Shown here: one piece after another, positions 24,982 through 33,651 of the stretch
Layout of the letters: every line of letters begins with the position of its first letter
How positions within the stretch are numbered: position 1 is the stretch's first letter
Source of the DNA: Micromonospora sp. DSM 45708
GTDB taxonomy: Bacteria > Actinomycetota > Actinomycetes > Mycobacteriales > Micromonosporaceae
Assembly (NCBI RefSeq): GCF_039566955.1
Contig: NZ_CP154796.1
Coordinates: forward strand, 5,208,001-5,272,000
Direction of reading: 5' to 3'
Length of the DNA: 64,000 nucleotides
Translations under genes and position numbers: made by a program
The notes under the pieces: generated by a model
The model's input: only the letters and a program-made list of their open reading frames with translations
What the model was told of the DNA's origin: nothing
Databases searched by the model: none

Positions 24982-25890
24982 TCACTCGTCGTCCCGCCGG
25001 GAGACCGGCGGCCACGACCAGTCGCGGTCGGCCGGCAGGTCGGCCAGGCTGGCGGGGCGTCGACTCGGCGCGGAGGCGATCGCGGGGCGGCTCCGCCCAC
25101 CGCTGGCCGAGCCGACGGCGACCAGTTGCCGGTCCGGCCCGGACGCCCGGTCCGGCTGTCGGCCCAGCCCGCTCAGCGAGCCGATCCCGAGCCGCCCGGC
25201 CAGCACCGGAACCTGGTCCGGCTCGACCACGAAGACCACCTCGCGGGGCCGGAGCGGGCGCAGCAGCAGCACCACGGCCAGGACCACCAGCAGCGTCCCG
25301 CCGGCCAGCGACGCCCACGCCGCGCCCGGGAACCACCCGGCCCGCAGTTCGCCCCGCATCCTCAGGTCGAGGCCGGCGGCGCCGTCGGCGCGCATCACCA
25401 CCAGGCTCAACGACCGGTCGCCCAGCTCGGCCGGGCGCCATTCCAGCGAGCCGACGCCCTGGCGTACCCAGAAGGGCTGGCCGGCCGGGACGGCGGTGGC
25501 GTCGCCGGCGGTGGCCGGGTCGAGACCGACCGGCAGTGGCCCCCGGGTCACCGCGACGCGCCGCACGGTGCTGTGCGGGACGTCGGCCAGCCACCGGTCC
25601 ACCTGGTCGGTCGGAGCGAGGCCGAGGAACGTCGGGCCACCGGCGTCCCGTGCGGCCAGCCGCAGCCGGACCTGCCCGGTGCGGGCCACCGGCAGGTCGG
25701 CCCGGAGCAGCGCGTCCACGTCGGTCACCACGACCGCCCGGGCGGGGGTGCGGACCGGTTCGAGGCGGGCGGTGAAGCCGCCGGCCGGATCGGCGTGCCG
25801 GGCGGTGAGCCAGAGCCCGACACCCACCAGCAGCGCCGGGATTCCCACGGCCAGCAGCAGCATGCCGGCGATCGTGCGTACGAACCGCAT
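24982..25890 (-). CDS. Two-pass membrane protein of unknown function
   Basis: A 302-residue protein with an N-terminal transmembrane helix (about residues 8-28), an extracytoplasmic domain of about 150 residues rich in beta strands, and a second helix (about 190-212, FPGAAWASLAGGTLLVVLAVVLLLRPL). A polar C-terminal tail of 90 residues contains Ser/Arg/Pro-rich low-complexity sequence. No catalytic motif is visible. The ATG is the natural start immediately before the first helix. It is not packed with a neighbour: a terminator faces its end and a 144-bp gap separates it from ycnI. I do not recognise the family beyond conserved actinobacterial membrane proteins. Confidence 0.75.
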   Translation of the reverse strand: MRFVRTIAGMLLLAVGIPALLVGVGLWLTARHADPAGGFTARLEPVRTPARAVVVTDVDALLRADLPVARTGQVRLRLAARDAGGPTFLGLAPTDQVDRWLADVPHSTVRRVAVTRGPLPVGLDPATAGDATAVPAGQPFWVRQGVGSLEWRPAELGDRSLSLVVMRADGAAGLDLRMRGELRAGWFPGAAWASLAGGTLLVVLAVVLLLRPLRPREVVFVVEPDQVPVLAGRLGIGSLSGLGRQPDRASGPDRQLVAVGSASGGRSRPAIASAPSRRPASLADLPADRDWSWPPVSRRDDE

Positions 25891-25986
25891 TCGCGTCGTC
25901 CCTCTCGGTAGCCAACTACCCGGCCGACCTTACCGACGACGCTCCACCGATCGCCGGATATCCACGGCACCCGGTCCACCGACGGT

Positions 25987-26021
25987 CACCGGCCCGGCGG
26001 ACGTGATCCGCCGGGCCGGTG
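25987..26021 (-). terminator. Terminator after the copper operon
   Basis: CACCGGCCCGGCGGA and TCCGCCGGGCCGGTG form a perfect 15-bp stem with a 5-base loop, 14 bp beyond the ycnI stop on the minus strand. Confidence 0.8.
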
Positions 26022-26034
26022 ACGACGGCCGTGC

Positions 26035-26766
26035 TCAGGACTTCGCGGCGGGCTCCCGCCGGGTACGCGCGAACGCCAGCCCACCCAGGACCAGGCCGGC
26101 CAGGCCGGCGACCAGCCCGGCCACCCCGAACGCGGTGGCCGCCCCGGAGTCGGCGTCGTCGTCATCGTCGTCGTCCGCCGCGACGGCGGGCGCGCTCGCG
26201 CCGGGGGACGCGGACGCCCCACCGGCGGCCAGCGCGAGCACCGGGGCCGGGTTCTCCGGCTCCGCCGCGCCCGGCGCGGGCTCCTCGATCCAGCGGGAGA
26301 CGTTGCCGTCGGAGTACGTCTGGAGCACCTTGAACACCATGGTGTCGACCTGCGGCAGCGGCCCCATCGACACCGGGAACTCCTGGAACTCACCGGGCTT
26401 CACGCCACCGTTCGGCGAGGCGGTGAACGTGAGCTTGGAAACCGCCTCGGTGAGCTGGCTGCCGTGCACCTCGACCGGCGGGTCGACCTTGCGCTTCTCC
26501 ACCGCCACCGTCCAGCCCGGCACCGGCATGGTGGAGACGGAGCCGACCGGCGCGTTCTCCGGCAGGTTCACCTCGACCTTGACGGTCGACGCCGTGTCAC
26601 TCTCGTTCGGCACCCGGAACGCGAACCGGCCGTAGCCGCCCTGCGTCCCCTCCTTCGGGTTGATCGTGACGTGCGCCGAGGCCGGCCCGGCCAGGCCGAG
26701 CACGGTCGCGGTGACGGCGGCGAGAGTCAGCGCGGCGGCGGTCGCGGAACGCCGGAGACGGATCAT
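26035..26766 (-). CDS. ycnI: YcnI-family (DUF1775) copper-binding exported protein
   Basis: A 243-residue exported protein. After a signal peptide (1-31, ending GPASAH) the mature protein begins with His: HVTINPKEGTQGGYGRFAFR. In Bacillus YcnI the N-terminal His and a nearby Trp bind Cu(II). The beta-sandwich runs to about residue 150 and includes GVKPGEFQEFPVSMGPLP. An acidic run of seven Asp residues near 196-202 precedes a C-terminal transmembrane helix and an Arg-rich stop. That gives a membrane-anchored protein with possible extra metal-binding acid patch. It lies 16 bp downstream of copCD, as in the Bacillus ycnKJI locus, supporting a role in copper handling. Confidence 0.9.
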   Translation of the reverse strand: MIRLRRSATAAALTLAAVTATVLGLAGPASAHVTINPKEGTQGGYGRFAFRVPNESDTASTVKVEVNLPENAPVGSVSTMPVPGWTVAVEKRKVDPPVEVHGSQLTEAVSKLTFTASPNGGVKPGEFQEFPVSMGPLPQVDTMVFKVLQTYSDGNVSRWIEEPAPGAAEPENPAPVLALAAGGASASPGASAPAVAADDDDDDDADSGAATAFGVAGLVAGLAGLVLGGLAFARTRREPAAKS

Positions 26767-26782
26767 CAGATGGAACCTTCCG

Positions 26783-28450
26783 TTACTTGATCGGCACGGT
26801 GGCGGTCACCGTGGCCTGGTCGATGTCGGACGTGCGGACGGTGACCCGGAGCTGCCAGTCGCCCCGGGCCGGCAGGCTGACCTCGCCGGTGGCGTGGTTG
26901 TCGCTCAGCGGCAGCAGCGGCACCGTGATCGGCTCGATCCCGGCCGACGGCAACGCCGCGGTGACCTTCCACTCCTGCACGGCCTGCGGCCGGTTGTCCT
27001 TGGTGTAGGCGTAGAGGTGCAGCGAGTTGTTGCCGGTCTCGGCCGGGTCCAGCTCCACCTGGAGCGAGTAGATCGGGCTGCTCAGCGTGGCCGAGAAGTA
27101 GTCGGCCGAACCGCCGGCCACGCCGGCGCCCGCGGTCCGCGCCGGAGTGGTCTGCACCAGCGTGGCGGACAGGCCGAGCACCACCGCGGTGATCGCCAGC
27201 TCGGCCACCACGGCCCGCCGCATCGCGCCCGGCCGGCCGGCGGCGACACGCCGCCGCACCAGCGCCCGGGAGTACGCAGCCACGCCGATCACCAGCGCGA
27301 ACAGCACGATCTTGGCGAGCAGCAGCCGGCCGTACGTGGTGTCGACGAGCGCCTTCGGGGTGGCCACCTCGATCAGGCCCTGCACGGTGCCGGCGAGCAG
27401 CAGCGCGGCCACCGCGAGCGCGGCCCAACGGGACCAGATCGGCAGGATCGCGCCCAGTTCGCGCTCGTCGGCACGGCGCAGCAGGAAGACCGCCAGCATC
27501 ACCAGCCCGCCCAGCCACACCGCCATGCCGCCCAGGTGCACCGCGTCCACCACCACGGAGACCGCCGGCGCGGGCGAGGCGGCGGCGTGACCGGCGAGCG
27601 GCCAGGTGAACAGCGCCGCGCCGCCCAGGACCGCCAGGATGATCCCGTCGGTGCGGCCGACCGGCCCGGCGAACAGCGGACGGAGCAGGAACGCCGCCGC
27701 GGCGAGCAGGCCGAGCCGGACCAGGTGGGTGGTGCCGTAGGCGCTGCCCAGCACGTCGCCCAGGCCCGCGGAGGTGACGTCGAACAGGCCGCCGCCGTTG
27801 GTGTAGGGCACCTGGAGCCACAGCTCGGCCAGCGTGGCCACCACCAGCACGCCGAGCCCGGCCAGGGCCAGTCGCGCCGGCCCGCGCCGCGACAGCCGCC
27901 GTGGCCAGAGCGCGGCCAGCACCAGCGCCGGGCCGACCAGCAGCAGCAGGCCGACATAGCCGGCGTACTTCGCCACCTTGACCGCGTTCTCGGTCACCGG
28001 GTTCGCCCGGTTGTCGGAGCCGGTGTCGGTCGGCGGCTCGGACGGCGCGCCGACCGAGTAGGTGAACGCGCCGGAGACCGGGTGGCTGTCCGCCGAGATG
28101 ACCCGGTAACTCACCAGGTAGGTGCCGCGCCCGCCGGACGGGTCCACCGGGATGCTGACCTCGGCGCCCCGGAACGTCGGCTCACCCCGGTCGGCCCGCG
28201 AACCGTCGGGGGCGATCACCCGCACCTTGTCGGGGACCTTGCGGACGCCCTCACTGAACGTGATCACCACCTGGGCGGGCGCCTCGGGCACCACCGCGGA
28301 GGCAGCGGGGCTGCTGCTCACCAGCACCGCGTGGGCGCTGGCCGGGGTGGCCGGGGCGAGGAACAGGGCGATCAGGAGGAGTAGCAGCCCGGCGACGGCC
28401 CCGGAGCGGGCGGCGACAACCCCGGGCGGGCGGCGTACGGCAGCAGTCAT
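26783..28450 (-). CDS. CopC-CopD-type copper transport fusion protein
   Basis: A 555-residue fusion. A signal peptide (1-39) ends so that the mature protein starts with His in AHAVLVSSSPAASAV. The CopC domain (40-140) has the second Cu(II)-site His in ISADSHPVSGAFTYSV. The CopD domain (about 175-430) has eight hydrophobic helices. The C-terminal 100 residues form a YtkA/FixH-like extracellular domain ending SDIDQATVTATVPIK. It would bind periplasmic-side copper and pass it across the membrane, as in Bacillus YcnJ. Start 28450 was preferred; an ATG at 28459 would add three residues. It is divergent from the ECF sigma gene by about 200 bp. Confidence 0.92.
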   Translation of the reverse strand: MTAAVRRPPGVVAARSGAVAGLLLLLIALFLAPATPASAHAVLVSSSPAASAVVPEAPAQVVITFSEGVRKVPDKVRVIAPDGSRADRGEPTFRGAEVSIPVDPSGGRGTYLVSYRVISADSHPVSGAFTYSVGAPSEPPTDTGSDNRANPVTENAVKVAKYAGYVGLLLLVGPALVLAALWPRRLSRRGPARLALAGLGVLVVATLAELWLQVPYTNGGGLFDVTSAGLGDVLGSAYGTTHLVRLGLLAAAAFLLRPLFAGPVGRTDGIILAVLGGAALFTWPLAGHAAASPAPAVSVVVDAVHLGGMAVWLGGLVMLAVFLLRRADERELGAILPIWSRWAALAVAALLLAGTVQGLIEVATPKALVDTTYGRLLLAKIVLFALVIGVAAYSRALVRRRVAAGRPGAMRRAVVAELAITAVVLGLSATLVQTTPARTAGAGVAGGSADYFSATLSSPIYSLQVELDPAETGNNSLHLYAYTKDNRPQAVQEWKVTAALPSAGIEPITVPLLPLSDNHATGEVSLPARGDWQLRVTVRTSDIDQATVTATVPIK

Positions 28451-28651
28451 GACCGCCATGGTTCCCGAACCGTGCGGCATCCGGCGAGCCCACCTCCGGC
28501 GCGTACGCCGAAGCGCCCGCTCCGCGCGCTGGTCGGGGGTCATGCGGGGGTAGTCGGCGGGCGGCTGGGAAAAGTTCCCGGCGTGTGCCGGACCACGGAT
28601 TGGGCCGAAGGACCCTGTCCCGCACAGGTACGCCGCGTAACCTCGTCTGAC

Positions 28652-29239
28652 GTGATCCCCGCCCCGCGCGACACCGCCGCCGACCGCCACCCGGCGGGGC
28701 CCGGGGCTGCGCGGGAGACGGTCACCGACTGGGCGCTGGCGGCCCGGGACGGCGACCCGGACGCGCGGGCCGCGTTCGTCCGGGCCACCCAGGCCGAGGT
28801 CTGGCGCTTCGCCGCCGCCCTGGTCGACCCGGACAGCGCGGACGACCTGACCCAGGAGACCTACCTGCGGGCGCTGCGGGCACTGCCCGGCTTCGAGGGC
28901 CGGTCCACCGCCCGGACCTGGCTGCTCGGCATCGCCCGGCGGGCCTGCGCCGACCACCTGCGTGCCGTGGTGCGCCGCCGCCGGCTCGACGAGCGGCTCG
29001 CCGCCCAGGCGGCCACCGACCGGCCGTACCCGGACCCGGCCGGCCAGCTCGGCGCCACCGACCTGGTCCGCCGGCTGCCCGCCGAGCGACGCGCCGCGTT
29101 CGTGCTCACCCAACTGCTCGGCCTCTCCTACGCCGAGGCCGCCGACGTGGAGGGGGTGCCGGTGGGCACCATCCGCTCCCGGGTCGCCCGGGCCCGCGAC
29201 GAGCTGGTCCACGCCGTCGGCGACACGCGGGCCGGATAG
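28652..29239 (+). CDS. ECF-type RNA polymerase sigma factor
   Basis: A 195-residue sigma-70 factor with regions 2 and 4 only. Region 2 runs from EVWRFAAALVDPDSADDLTQETYLRALRAL, including the DDLTQETYLRAL core-binding helix, to ARTWLLGIARRACADHLR. Region 4 contains RRLPAERRAAFVLTQLLGLSYAEAADVEGVPVGTIRSRVARARDEL with the helix-turn-helix. No anti-sigma gene with a zinc-finger (HxxxCxxC) is adjacent. The next gene encodes a membrane protein with CGCFG and may be co-transcribed 12 bp away. Control could therefore be transcriptional, or exerted by a downstream membrane protein. Divergence from copCD hints at a link with copper or redox stress; unproven. Confidence 0.93.
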   Translation: MIPAPRDTAADRHPAGPGAARETVTDWALAARDGDPDARAAFVRATQAEVWRFAAALVDPDSADDLTQETYLRALRALPGFEGRSTARTWLLGIARRACADHLRAVVRRRRLDERLAAQAATDRPYPDPAGQLGATDLVRRLPAERRAAFVLTQLLGLSYAEAADVEGVPVGTIRSRVARARDELVHAVGDTRAG

Positions 29240-29251
29240 CGGGAACCATTC

Positions 29252-29788
29252 GTGACCGCCGGACGACGAATGACTGTGCACCCCGCCACCCCCGCCGCGC
29301 GCTGGCCGGCGCTGCGCCCCTGGCTGGGCGTCGCGGCCCGCCTCGGCCTGGCCACCGTCTGGCTGGTCGCCGGCGGCGCCAAGGTCGGTGACCTGGCCGC
29401 CTCCGGCCGGGCCGTGAACGCCTACCAGGTGATGCCGTACGACGTGGCCACCGTGATCGGCGCGGCGCTGCCGTTCGTGGAGCTGGCCCTGGGCCTGCTG
29501 CTGCTCGCCGGGCTGGCCACCCGGGTGGCCGCCGGCGTCTCCGCGGCGCTGCTGGTGGTCTTCGTCACCGGCATCGCCTCGGCCTGGGCCCGCGGCCTGG
29601 CCATCGACTGCGGGTGCTTCGGCAGCGGCGGCCAGCTCGGCGCCGGTGAGACGCCGAGCTACCTCCCGGAGATCCTCCGGGACCTCGGGTTCCTGGCACT
29701 GGCCGGGTTCCTGCTGATCTGGCCCCGCACTCCGTTCTCGGTGGACGGGTGGCTCGCGGGCGACACCGTGGAGGACGACGATGAGTAG
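29252..29788 (+). CDS. MauE/DoxX-like membrane protein
   Basis: A 178-residue protein with four transmembrane helices in the DoxX/MauE pattern. LGLATVWLVAGGAKVGDL in helix 1 is typical of DoxX, and the loop after helix 3 reads AIDCGCFGSGGQ, the CGCFG motif of MauE-type proteins linked to disulfide formation. It lies between the sigma factor and a DsbA-like oxidoreductase, overlapping the latter by 8 bp. A role in supplying or recycling oxidising power for exported disulfides is a good guess. GTG 29252 is listed; ATG 29270 is an equally plausible start. Confidence 0.85.
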   Translation: MTAGRRMTVHPATPAARWPALRPWLGVAARLGLATVWLVAGGAKVGDLAASGRAVNAYQVMPYDVATVIGAALPFVELALGLLLLAGLATRVAAGVSAALLVVFVTGIASAWARGLAIDCGCFGSGGQLGAGETPSYLPEILRDLGFLALAGFLLIWPRTPFSVDGWLAGDTVEDDDE

Positions 29789-30497
29789 TCGCAAGGGACG
29801 CCGGGACGCGGCCCGGGTGGTACGCGAGCAGATCGCCCGGGAGAAACGACGCAAGCGGACGCTCTGGACCACGATCGCCGCGGTGCTGGTGCTGGTGATC
29901 GCCGGCGGCATCGGCTGGGCCGTCTACTCCTCGCAGAAGTCCGACAACTTCACCGCTCCGCCCGGCGCGAACGACGCCGGAACCGGCATCGTCTCCGGTT
30001 CCGGCCCGGTCACCATCGACCTCTACGAGGACTACCTCTGCCCGGTCTGCAAGCAGTTCCAGCAGGTCAACGGCGAAACCGTCAACCAGCTCGTCAGCGA
30101 GGGCAAGGCCAAGGTGGTCTTCCACCCGGTCGCGTTCCTGAACCGCTTCTCCACCACCGAGTACTCCACCCGTTCCTCGGCCGCCTCCGGCTGCGCCGCG
30201 AAGGGCGGCAAGTTCCGCGAGTTCACCGACCAGCTCTTCGCCCGGCAGCCGGCCGAGGGCAGCGCCGGGCTCAGCAACGACGAGCTGATCGACATCGGCG
30301 TCGGCGTCGGGCTGAACCGGGACGACTTCGGCTCCTGCGTGAACGACGGCACGTACACGGCGTGGACCGGGCACGTCACCGACGAGGCCAGCCGGTCCGG
30401 CGTGACCGGCACCCCCACCATCAAGGTCAACGGCACCGAGCTGACGGACAAGAGCCCGGCGGGGATCAAGGCGGCCGTGGCGGCGGCCGGCAAGTGA
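29781..30497 (+). CDS. Membrane-anchored DsbA-like thiol-disulfide oxidoreductase
   Basis: A 238-residue protein with a short basic cytoplasmic head (EQIAREKRRKRTLWTT), one transmembrane helix (about 30-50), and an extracytoplasmic thioredoxin-fold DsbA domain. The active site is YEDYLCPVCKQF (CPVC near residue 87). A cis-Pro loop is visible in GVTGTPTIKVNG. Two further Cys (SGCAAKG, FGSCVND) may form a structural disulfide as in mycobacterial DsbA-like proteins. It overlaps the preceding gene by 8 bp and the following gene by 4 bp (GTGA), so the three form one operon for extracytoplasmic disulfide formation. Confidence 0.93.
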   Translation: MSSRKGRRDAARVVREQIAREKRRKRTLWTTIAAVLVLVIAGGIGWAVYSSQKSDNFTAPPGANDAGTGIVSGSGPVTIDLYEDYLCPVCKQFQQVNGETVNQLVSEGKAKVVFHPVAFLNRFSTTEYSTRSSAASGCAAKGGKFREFTDQLFARQPAEGSAGLSNDELIDIGVGVGLNRDDFGSCVNDGTYTAWTGHVTDEASRSGVTGTPTIKVNGTELTDKSPAGIKAAVAAAGK

Positions 30498-31609
30498 TCC
30501 CCGCGCCGCTGCGCCGGGCCGGGCTGCTGGTCGCCGCCGCGACCACCGCCCTGCTGGCTTTCGCCTCGCCGGCCGCCGCGCACGGCGCGGACGCGCCGGA
30601 CGGCACCGACTACCGGGCCACCGTCACCGGCGTCGGCCCGGACCGGACCGGGCTGACCGCCCGGATGGTGGAGGCGGGCGCGCGGCTGGAGCTGACCAAC
30701 CGCACCGGCGCCGACGTCACCGTGCTCGGCTACTCCGGGGAGCCGTACCTGCGGATCGGCCCGACCGGCGTGTTCGAGAACAGCCGCTCGCCGGCCACCT
30801 GGCTGAACCGCACCATCGCCGGGGAGACCCGGCTCCCGGCCGAGGCCGACCCGGCCGCCGCGCCGGCCTGGCGGCGGATCGCCGACGGACCGTCCCACCG
30901 CTGGCACGACCAGCGCACGCTCTGGCGCTCCGACGGCCCGCCCGCCGCCGTCGCCGCCGATCCGGAGCGCCCGCAGCGGGTCCGCGACTGGGTGGTGCCG
31001 CTGCGCGCCGGCGACACCCCGATCGAGGTACGCGGCACGCTGGACTGGGTGCCGCCGCCCGACCCGTACCCGTGGTGGGTCGCCGCGACCCTCGGCTTCC
31101 TGACGATCGGCGCGGCCGGGCTGGTGCCCGCCGGCACGGCTGCCGGCGTCCGCGCGCTGCGCGCGGTCGGCGGGCTGCTCGCCGTGGGTGGCGCGGCCAC
31201 CGTGGCGCTCACCGTCGGCCGGGCGCTCGACACCGGCGCGCCCGGGATCGGCGGCCTGGTCGCCGAGCTGGTCACCGGTCAGGTGTGGACGCTGCTCACC
31301 GGCCTCGGCGCGCTGGCTGCCGGCGGGTACGCGCTGGCCCGCCGGCCGGCCGCCGACTTCACGCTGGCGCTCGCCGGCGCCTGCCTCACGCTGTTCGCCG
31401 GTGTGTCCAATCTCGCCGTGCTGTCCCGCTCGGTCCCCCCGGCAGCCGGCCCGCCCACGCTCATCCGGATCGTGGTCACCCTGGCGCTGGCCACCGGCGC
31501 CGGCGCGGTCGCCGCCGGCCTGCTCCGCCTGCGCACCGCCGCCCGCGCCGCCCCCCGTCACCCCCACACCCCCGACCCGCTCACCCCACGCCCCACCCCG
31601 ACCCGCTGA
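30494..31609 (+). CDS. Exported multi-spanning membrane protein of unknown function
   Basis: A 371-residue protein: signal peptide (1-29, ending SPAAAHGAD), an extracytoplasmic domain of about 165 residues, then five or six transmembrane helices (about 195-355) and a Pro-rich tail. The extracytoplasmic part includes VLGYSGEPYLRIGPTGVFEN and HRWHDQRTLWRSD and lacks Cys. The mature N-terminal His and the HRWHDQR cluster could bind a metal, which would fit the neighbouring copper genes; this is inference. The GTG start overlaps the DsbA-like stop. A long imperfect inverted repeat follows immediately. I do not recognise a characterised homologue. Confidence 0.75.
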   Translation: MIPAPLRRAGLLVAAATTALLAFASPAAAHGADAPDGTDYRATVTGVGPDRTGLTARMVEAGARLELTNRTGADVTVLGYSGEPYLRIGPTGVFENSRSPATWLNRTIAGETRLPAEADPAAAPAWRRIADGPSHRWHDQRTLWRSDGPPAAVAADPERPQRVRDWVVPLRAGDTPIEVRGTLDWVPPPDPYPWWVAATLGFLTIGAAGLVPAGTAAGVRALRAVGGLLAVGGAATVALTVGRALDTGAPGIGGLVAELVTGQVWTLLTGLGALAAGGYALARRPAADFTLALAGACLTLFAGVSNLAVLSRSVPPAAGPPTLIRIVVTLALATGAGAVAAGLLRLRTAARAAPRHPHTPDPLTPRPTPTR

Positions 31610-31618
31610 CCCCCCCGC

Positions 31619-31690
31619 GCGATCTTGCAGTTTCGGCCCCCGAGGTGCGGCTTCTGTCCTGGTTCGCGGGGGCGGAAAGTGCAAGATCGC
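31619..31690. repeat. REP-like inverted repeat in convergent gap
   Basis: Arms at 31620-31642 and 31667-31689 are reverse complements at 21 of 23 positions, starting CGATCTTGCA and running into a C-tract, with a 24-base loop; one extra outer pair extends it to 31619/31690. It lies between the stops of two convergent genes and could fold as a terminator. The GATCTTGCA...GCCCCC core is, from memory, a recurrent intergenic element in Micromonospora genomes. Confidence 0.65.
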
Positions 31691-31707
31691 CGGGGTGGGC
31701 GGGGGGG

Positions 31708-32472
31708 TCAGGAAGGGTGGGGGGCGGCGAAGCCGTAGGGGAGTTCGAGGCGGTGCCGGGCGAGCAGGGGGGCGTCGGCCAGGAGGTCCGGGGTGGGGGC
31801 GTCGGCGACGATCCGGCCGCCGTCCAGGATCACCGCGCGGGGGCACAGCTCGGCCGCGTACGGCAGGTCGTGCGTGACCATCAGCAGCGTCACCGGCAGG
31901 GCGCGCAGGATCTCCGCCAGCTCCCGGCGGGCCGCCGGATCGAGGTTCGACGACGGCTCGTCCAGCACCAGGATCTCCGGGCGCATCGCCAGCACGGTGG
32001 CCACCGCCACCCGCCGCCGCTGCCCGAACGACAGGTGGTGCGGCGCCCGGTCCCGGTGCTCGCCCATCCCCACCGCGGCGAGCGCCTCGTCGACCCGTTC
32101 CGCCAGCTCGGCGCCGCGCAGCCCCAGGTTGGCCGGGCCGAACGCGACGTCCTCCGCCACCGTCGGCAGGAAGAGCTGGTCGTCCGGGTCCTGGAAGACG
32201 ATGCCGACCCGGCGACGCACCTCGGCGAGCGTGTCCCGGTCGCGGGTGACGGCCAGGCCGCCCACCTCGACCGTGCCCCCGGTCGGCGTGAGGATGCCGT
32301 TGAGGTGCAGCACCAACGTGGTCTTGCCGGCGCCGTTCGGCCCGAGCAGCGCCACCCGGTCGCCGCGCGGCACGGTCAGGTCCACCCCGTGCAGGGCGAC
32401 GTGACCGTCCGGGTACGCGTACCGGACACCACGGATGTCCAGGGAGGGCGGCTGCTGCACGTACCCGATCAT
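31708..32472 (-). CDS. cbiO: Ni/Co ECF-type transporter ATPase
   Basis: A 254-residue ABC ATPase of the CbiO/EcfA type. Walker A is GPNGAGKTT (residues 44-52), the Q-loop is VFQDPDDQLF, which is characteristic of ECF ATPases, the signature is LSFGQRRR, and Walker B is ILVLDEPSSNLD. It powers uptake through CbiQ. The ATG overlaps the CbiQ stop (ATGA), and the order cbiM, cbiN-like, cbiQ, cbiO makes a complete group I importer. Substrate is Co2+ or Ni2+; the upstream Nur-like box argues for nickel. Confidence 0.93.
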   Translation of the reverse strand: MIGYVQQPPSLDIRGVRYAYPDGHVALHGVDLTVPRGDRVALLGPNGAGKTTLVLHLNGILTPTGGTVEVGGLAVTRDRDTLAEVRRRVGIVFQDPDDQLFLPTVAEDVAFGPANLGLRGAELAERVDEALAAVGMGEHRDRAPHHLSFGQRRRVAVATVLAMRPEILVLDEPSSNLDPAARRELAEILRALPVTLLMVTHDLPYAAELCPRAVILDGGRIVADAPTPDLLADAPLLARHRLELPYGFAAPHPS

Positions 32473-33239
32473 TGCAGGACGAGTGCGGCGGCGGCGATGG
32501 AGGCCGCGATCACCGGCACCGTCGCGGCGACCGCCCACTGCCCGGCGGTGGCCGCGCCGGCCCCCTGCCACACCGCCGGCATCCGGCCGGTGTAGCCGCG
32601 CGAGACCATCGCCAGGTAGACCCGCTCGCCGCGCTCGAACGCCCGCAGGAAGAGCGCGCCGACCCCGGCCGCGAAGCCGCGTAGCTGCCAGAGGAAACGC
32701 GGGTCGTCGCCCCGGGACACCCGGGCCAGCCGCATCCGCCGGGCCTCCCCGACCAGCACCTCCAGGTAGCGCAGCATGAACGTGGCGATCTGGGTGAGGA
32801 TCTGCGGGCAGCGCAGCCGGTCCAGCCCGAGGATCAGGTCCCGGGTCGTCGTGGTCGCGGCCAGCAGGAGCGACGCGAGAACGCCCAGCGTGCCCTTGGC
32901 CAGGATGTTGAACGCGCCGTGCAGCCCGTCGACGGAGAGGCTCAGCCCGGCCACCCCGACCCGCTCGCCGGCGCCCAGGAACGGCAGCGCGAACGCGAAC
33001 AGCACGAACGGCAGCTCGATCAGCGCCCGGCCGAGCAGCCAGCGCGGGCCGACCCGGGCCAGGGCCGCCACGGCGGCGACCAGCAGCGCGTACCCCCCGA
33101 ACGCCCAGTACGCCTCCCGTGGCGTGGCCACCACCGCCACGGTGAACAGCACCATGGCGGTGATCTTCACCTCAGGTGGGAGGCGGTGCACCGGCGAGCC
33201 GGACTCGCGGTAGAGCACGTGCCCGTGCCCGGCGCCCAT
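32469..33239 (-). CDS. cbiQ: Ni/Co ECF-type transporter transmembrane subunit
   Basis: A 256-residue EcfT/CbiQ protein with five or six transmembrane helices. The cytoplasmic coupling motifs are visible as RMRLARVSRGDD and VYLAMVSRGYTGRMP; the A-R-G signatures mark the coupling helices that contact CbiO. The N terminus, MGAGHGHVLYRESGSPVHRLPPEVK, matches CbiQ proteins, so the ATG at 33239 was chosen over an upstream frame extension. It overlaps cbiO by 4 bp and follows the PDGLE gene by 16 bp. Confidence 0.93.
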   Translation of the reverse strand: MGAGHGHVLYRESGSPVHRLPPEVKITAMVLFTVAVVATPREAYWAFGGYALLVAAVAALARVGPRWLLGRALIELPFVLFAFALPFLGAGERVGVAGLSLSVDGLHGAFNILAKGTLGVLASLLLAATTTTRDLILGLDRLRCPQILTQIATFMLRYLEVLVGEARRMRLARVSRGDDPRFLWQLRGFAAGVGALFLRAFERGERVYLAMVSRGYTGRMPAVWQGAGAATAGQWAVAATVPVIAASIAAAALVLQ

Positions 33240-33255
33240 TCGTCGCTCCCCCGGC

Positions 33256-33651
33256 TCAGCGGGTGCCGGCGGGCTGGGTCGTGGTCCCGCTGTCGCCGGT
33301 CGCCGGGCCGGTCGCCGGGCCACGGCGGCGGGCCAGCCAGAACAAGCCACCGCCGAGCGCGAACGTAAGCAGCACGCCGAACACTCCGGACAGGCCGGTG
33401 GAGAGGAAGTCGTTGCCGATCCCCCGGACGCCGTAGTCGGCCAGCGGGCTGTCCGCCAACTCGTGGTCCTTCGCCTGCTGGGCCGGGCAGCTACCGCCGG
33501 TGATCTCGTCGTCGGCGTTCACCGTGCAGCCCTTGAGCAGCGACGAGTCCAAGCCGTCCGGGTGCGACGACGCGTAGTTGCTGACCACGCCGGCCAGCAG
33601 CAGGGCGACCAGCAGGCCACCGAGGAGGAACGGCCAGGAACGCTTGCTCAT
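33256..33651 (-). CDS. PDGLE-domain CbiN-like small membrane component of Ni/Co transporter
   Basis: A 131-residue protein with two transmembrane helices, one at the N terminus (about 8-25) and one near 85-107. SSHPDGLDSSL follows the first helix and is the PDGLE-family hallmark. In nickel/cobalt ECF systems this protein replaces CbiN or NikL and is needed with CbiM for metal capture. Two Cys (KGCTVNADDE and GGSCPAQQ) in the outer loop are not a common family feature and could form a disulfide. The ATG overlaps the CbiM stop. Confidence 0.87.
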   Translation of the reverse strand: MSKRSWPFLLGGLLVALLLAGVVSNYASSHPDGLDSSLLKGCTVNADDEITGGSCPAQQAKDHELADSPLADYGVRGIGNDFLSTGLSGVFGVLLTFALGGGLFWLARRRGPATGPATGDSGTTTQPAGTR

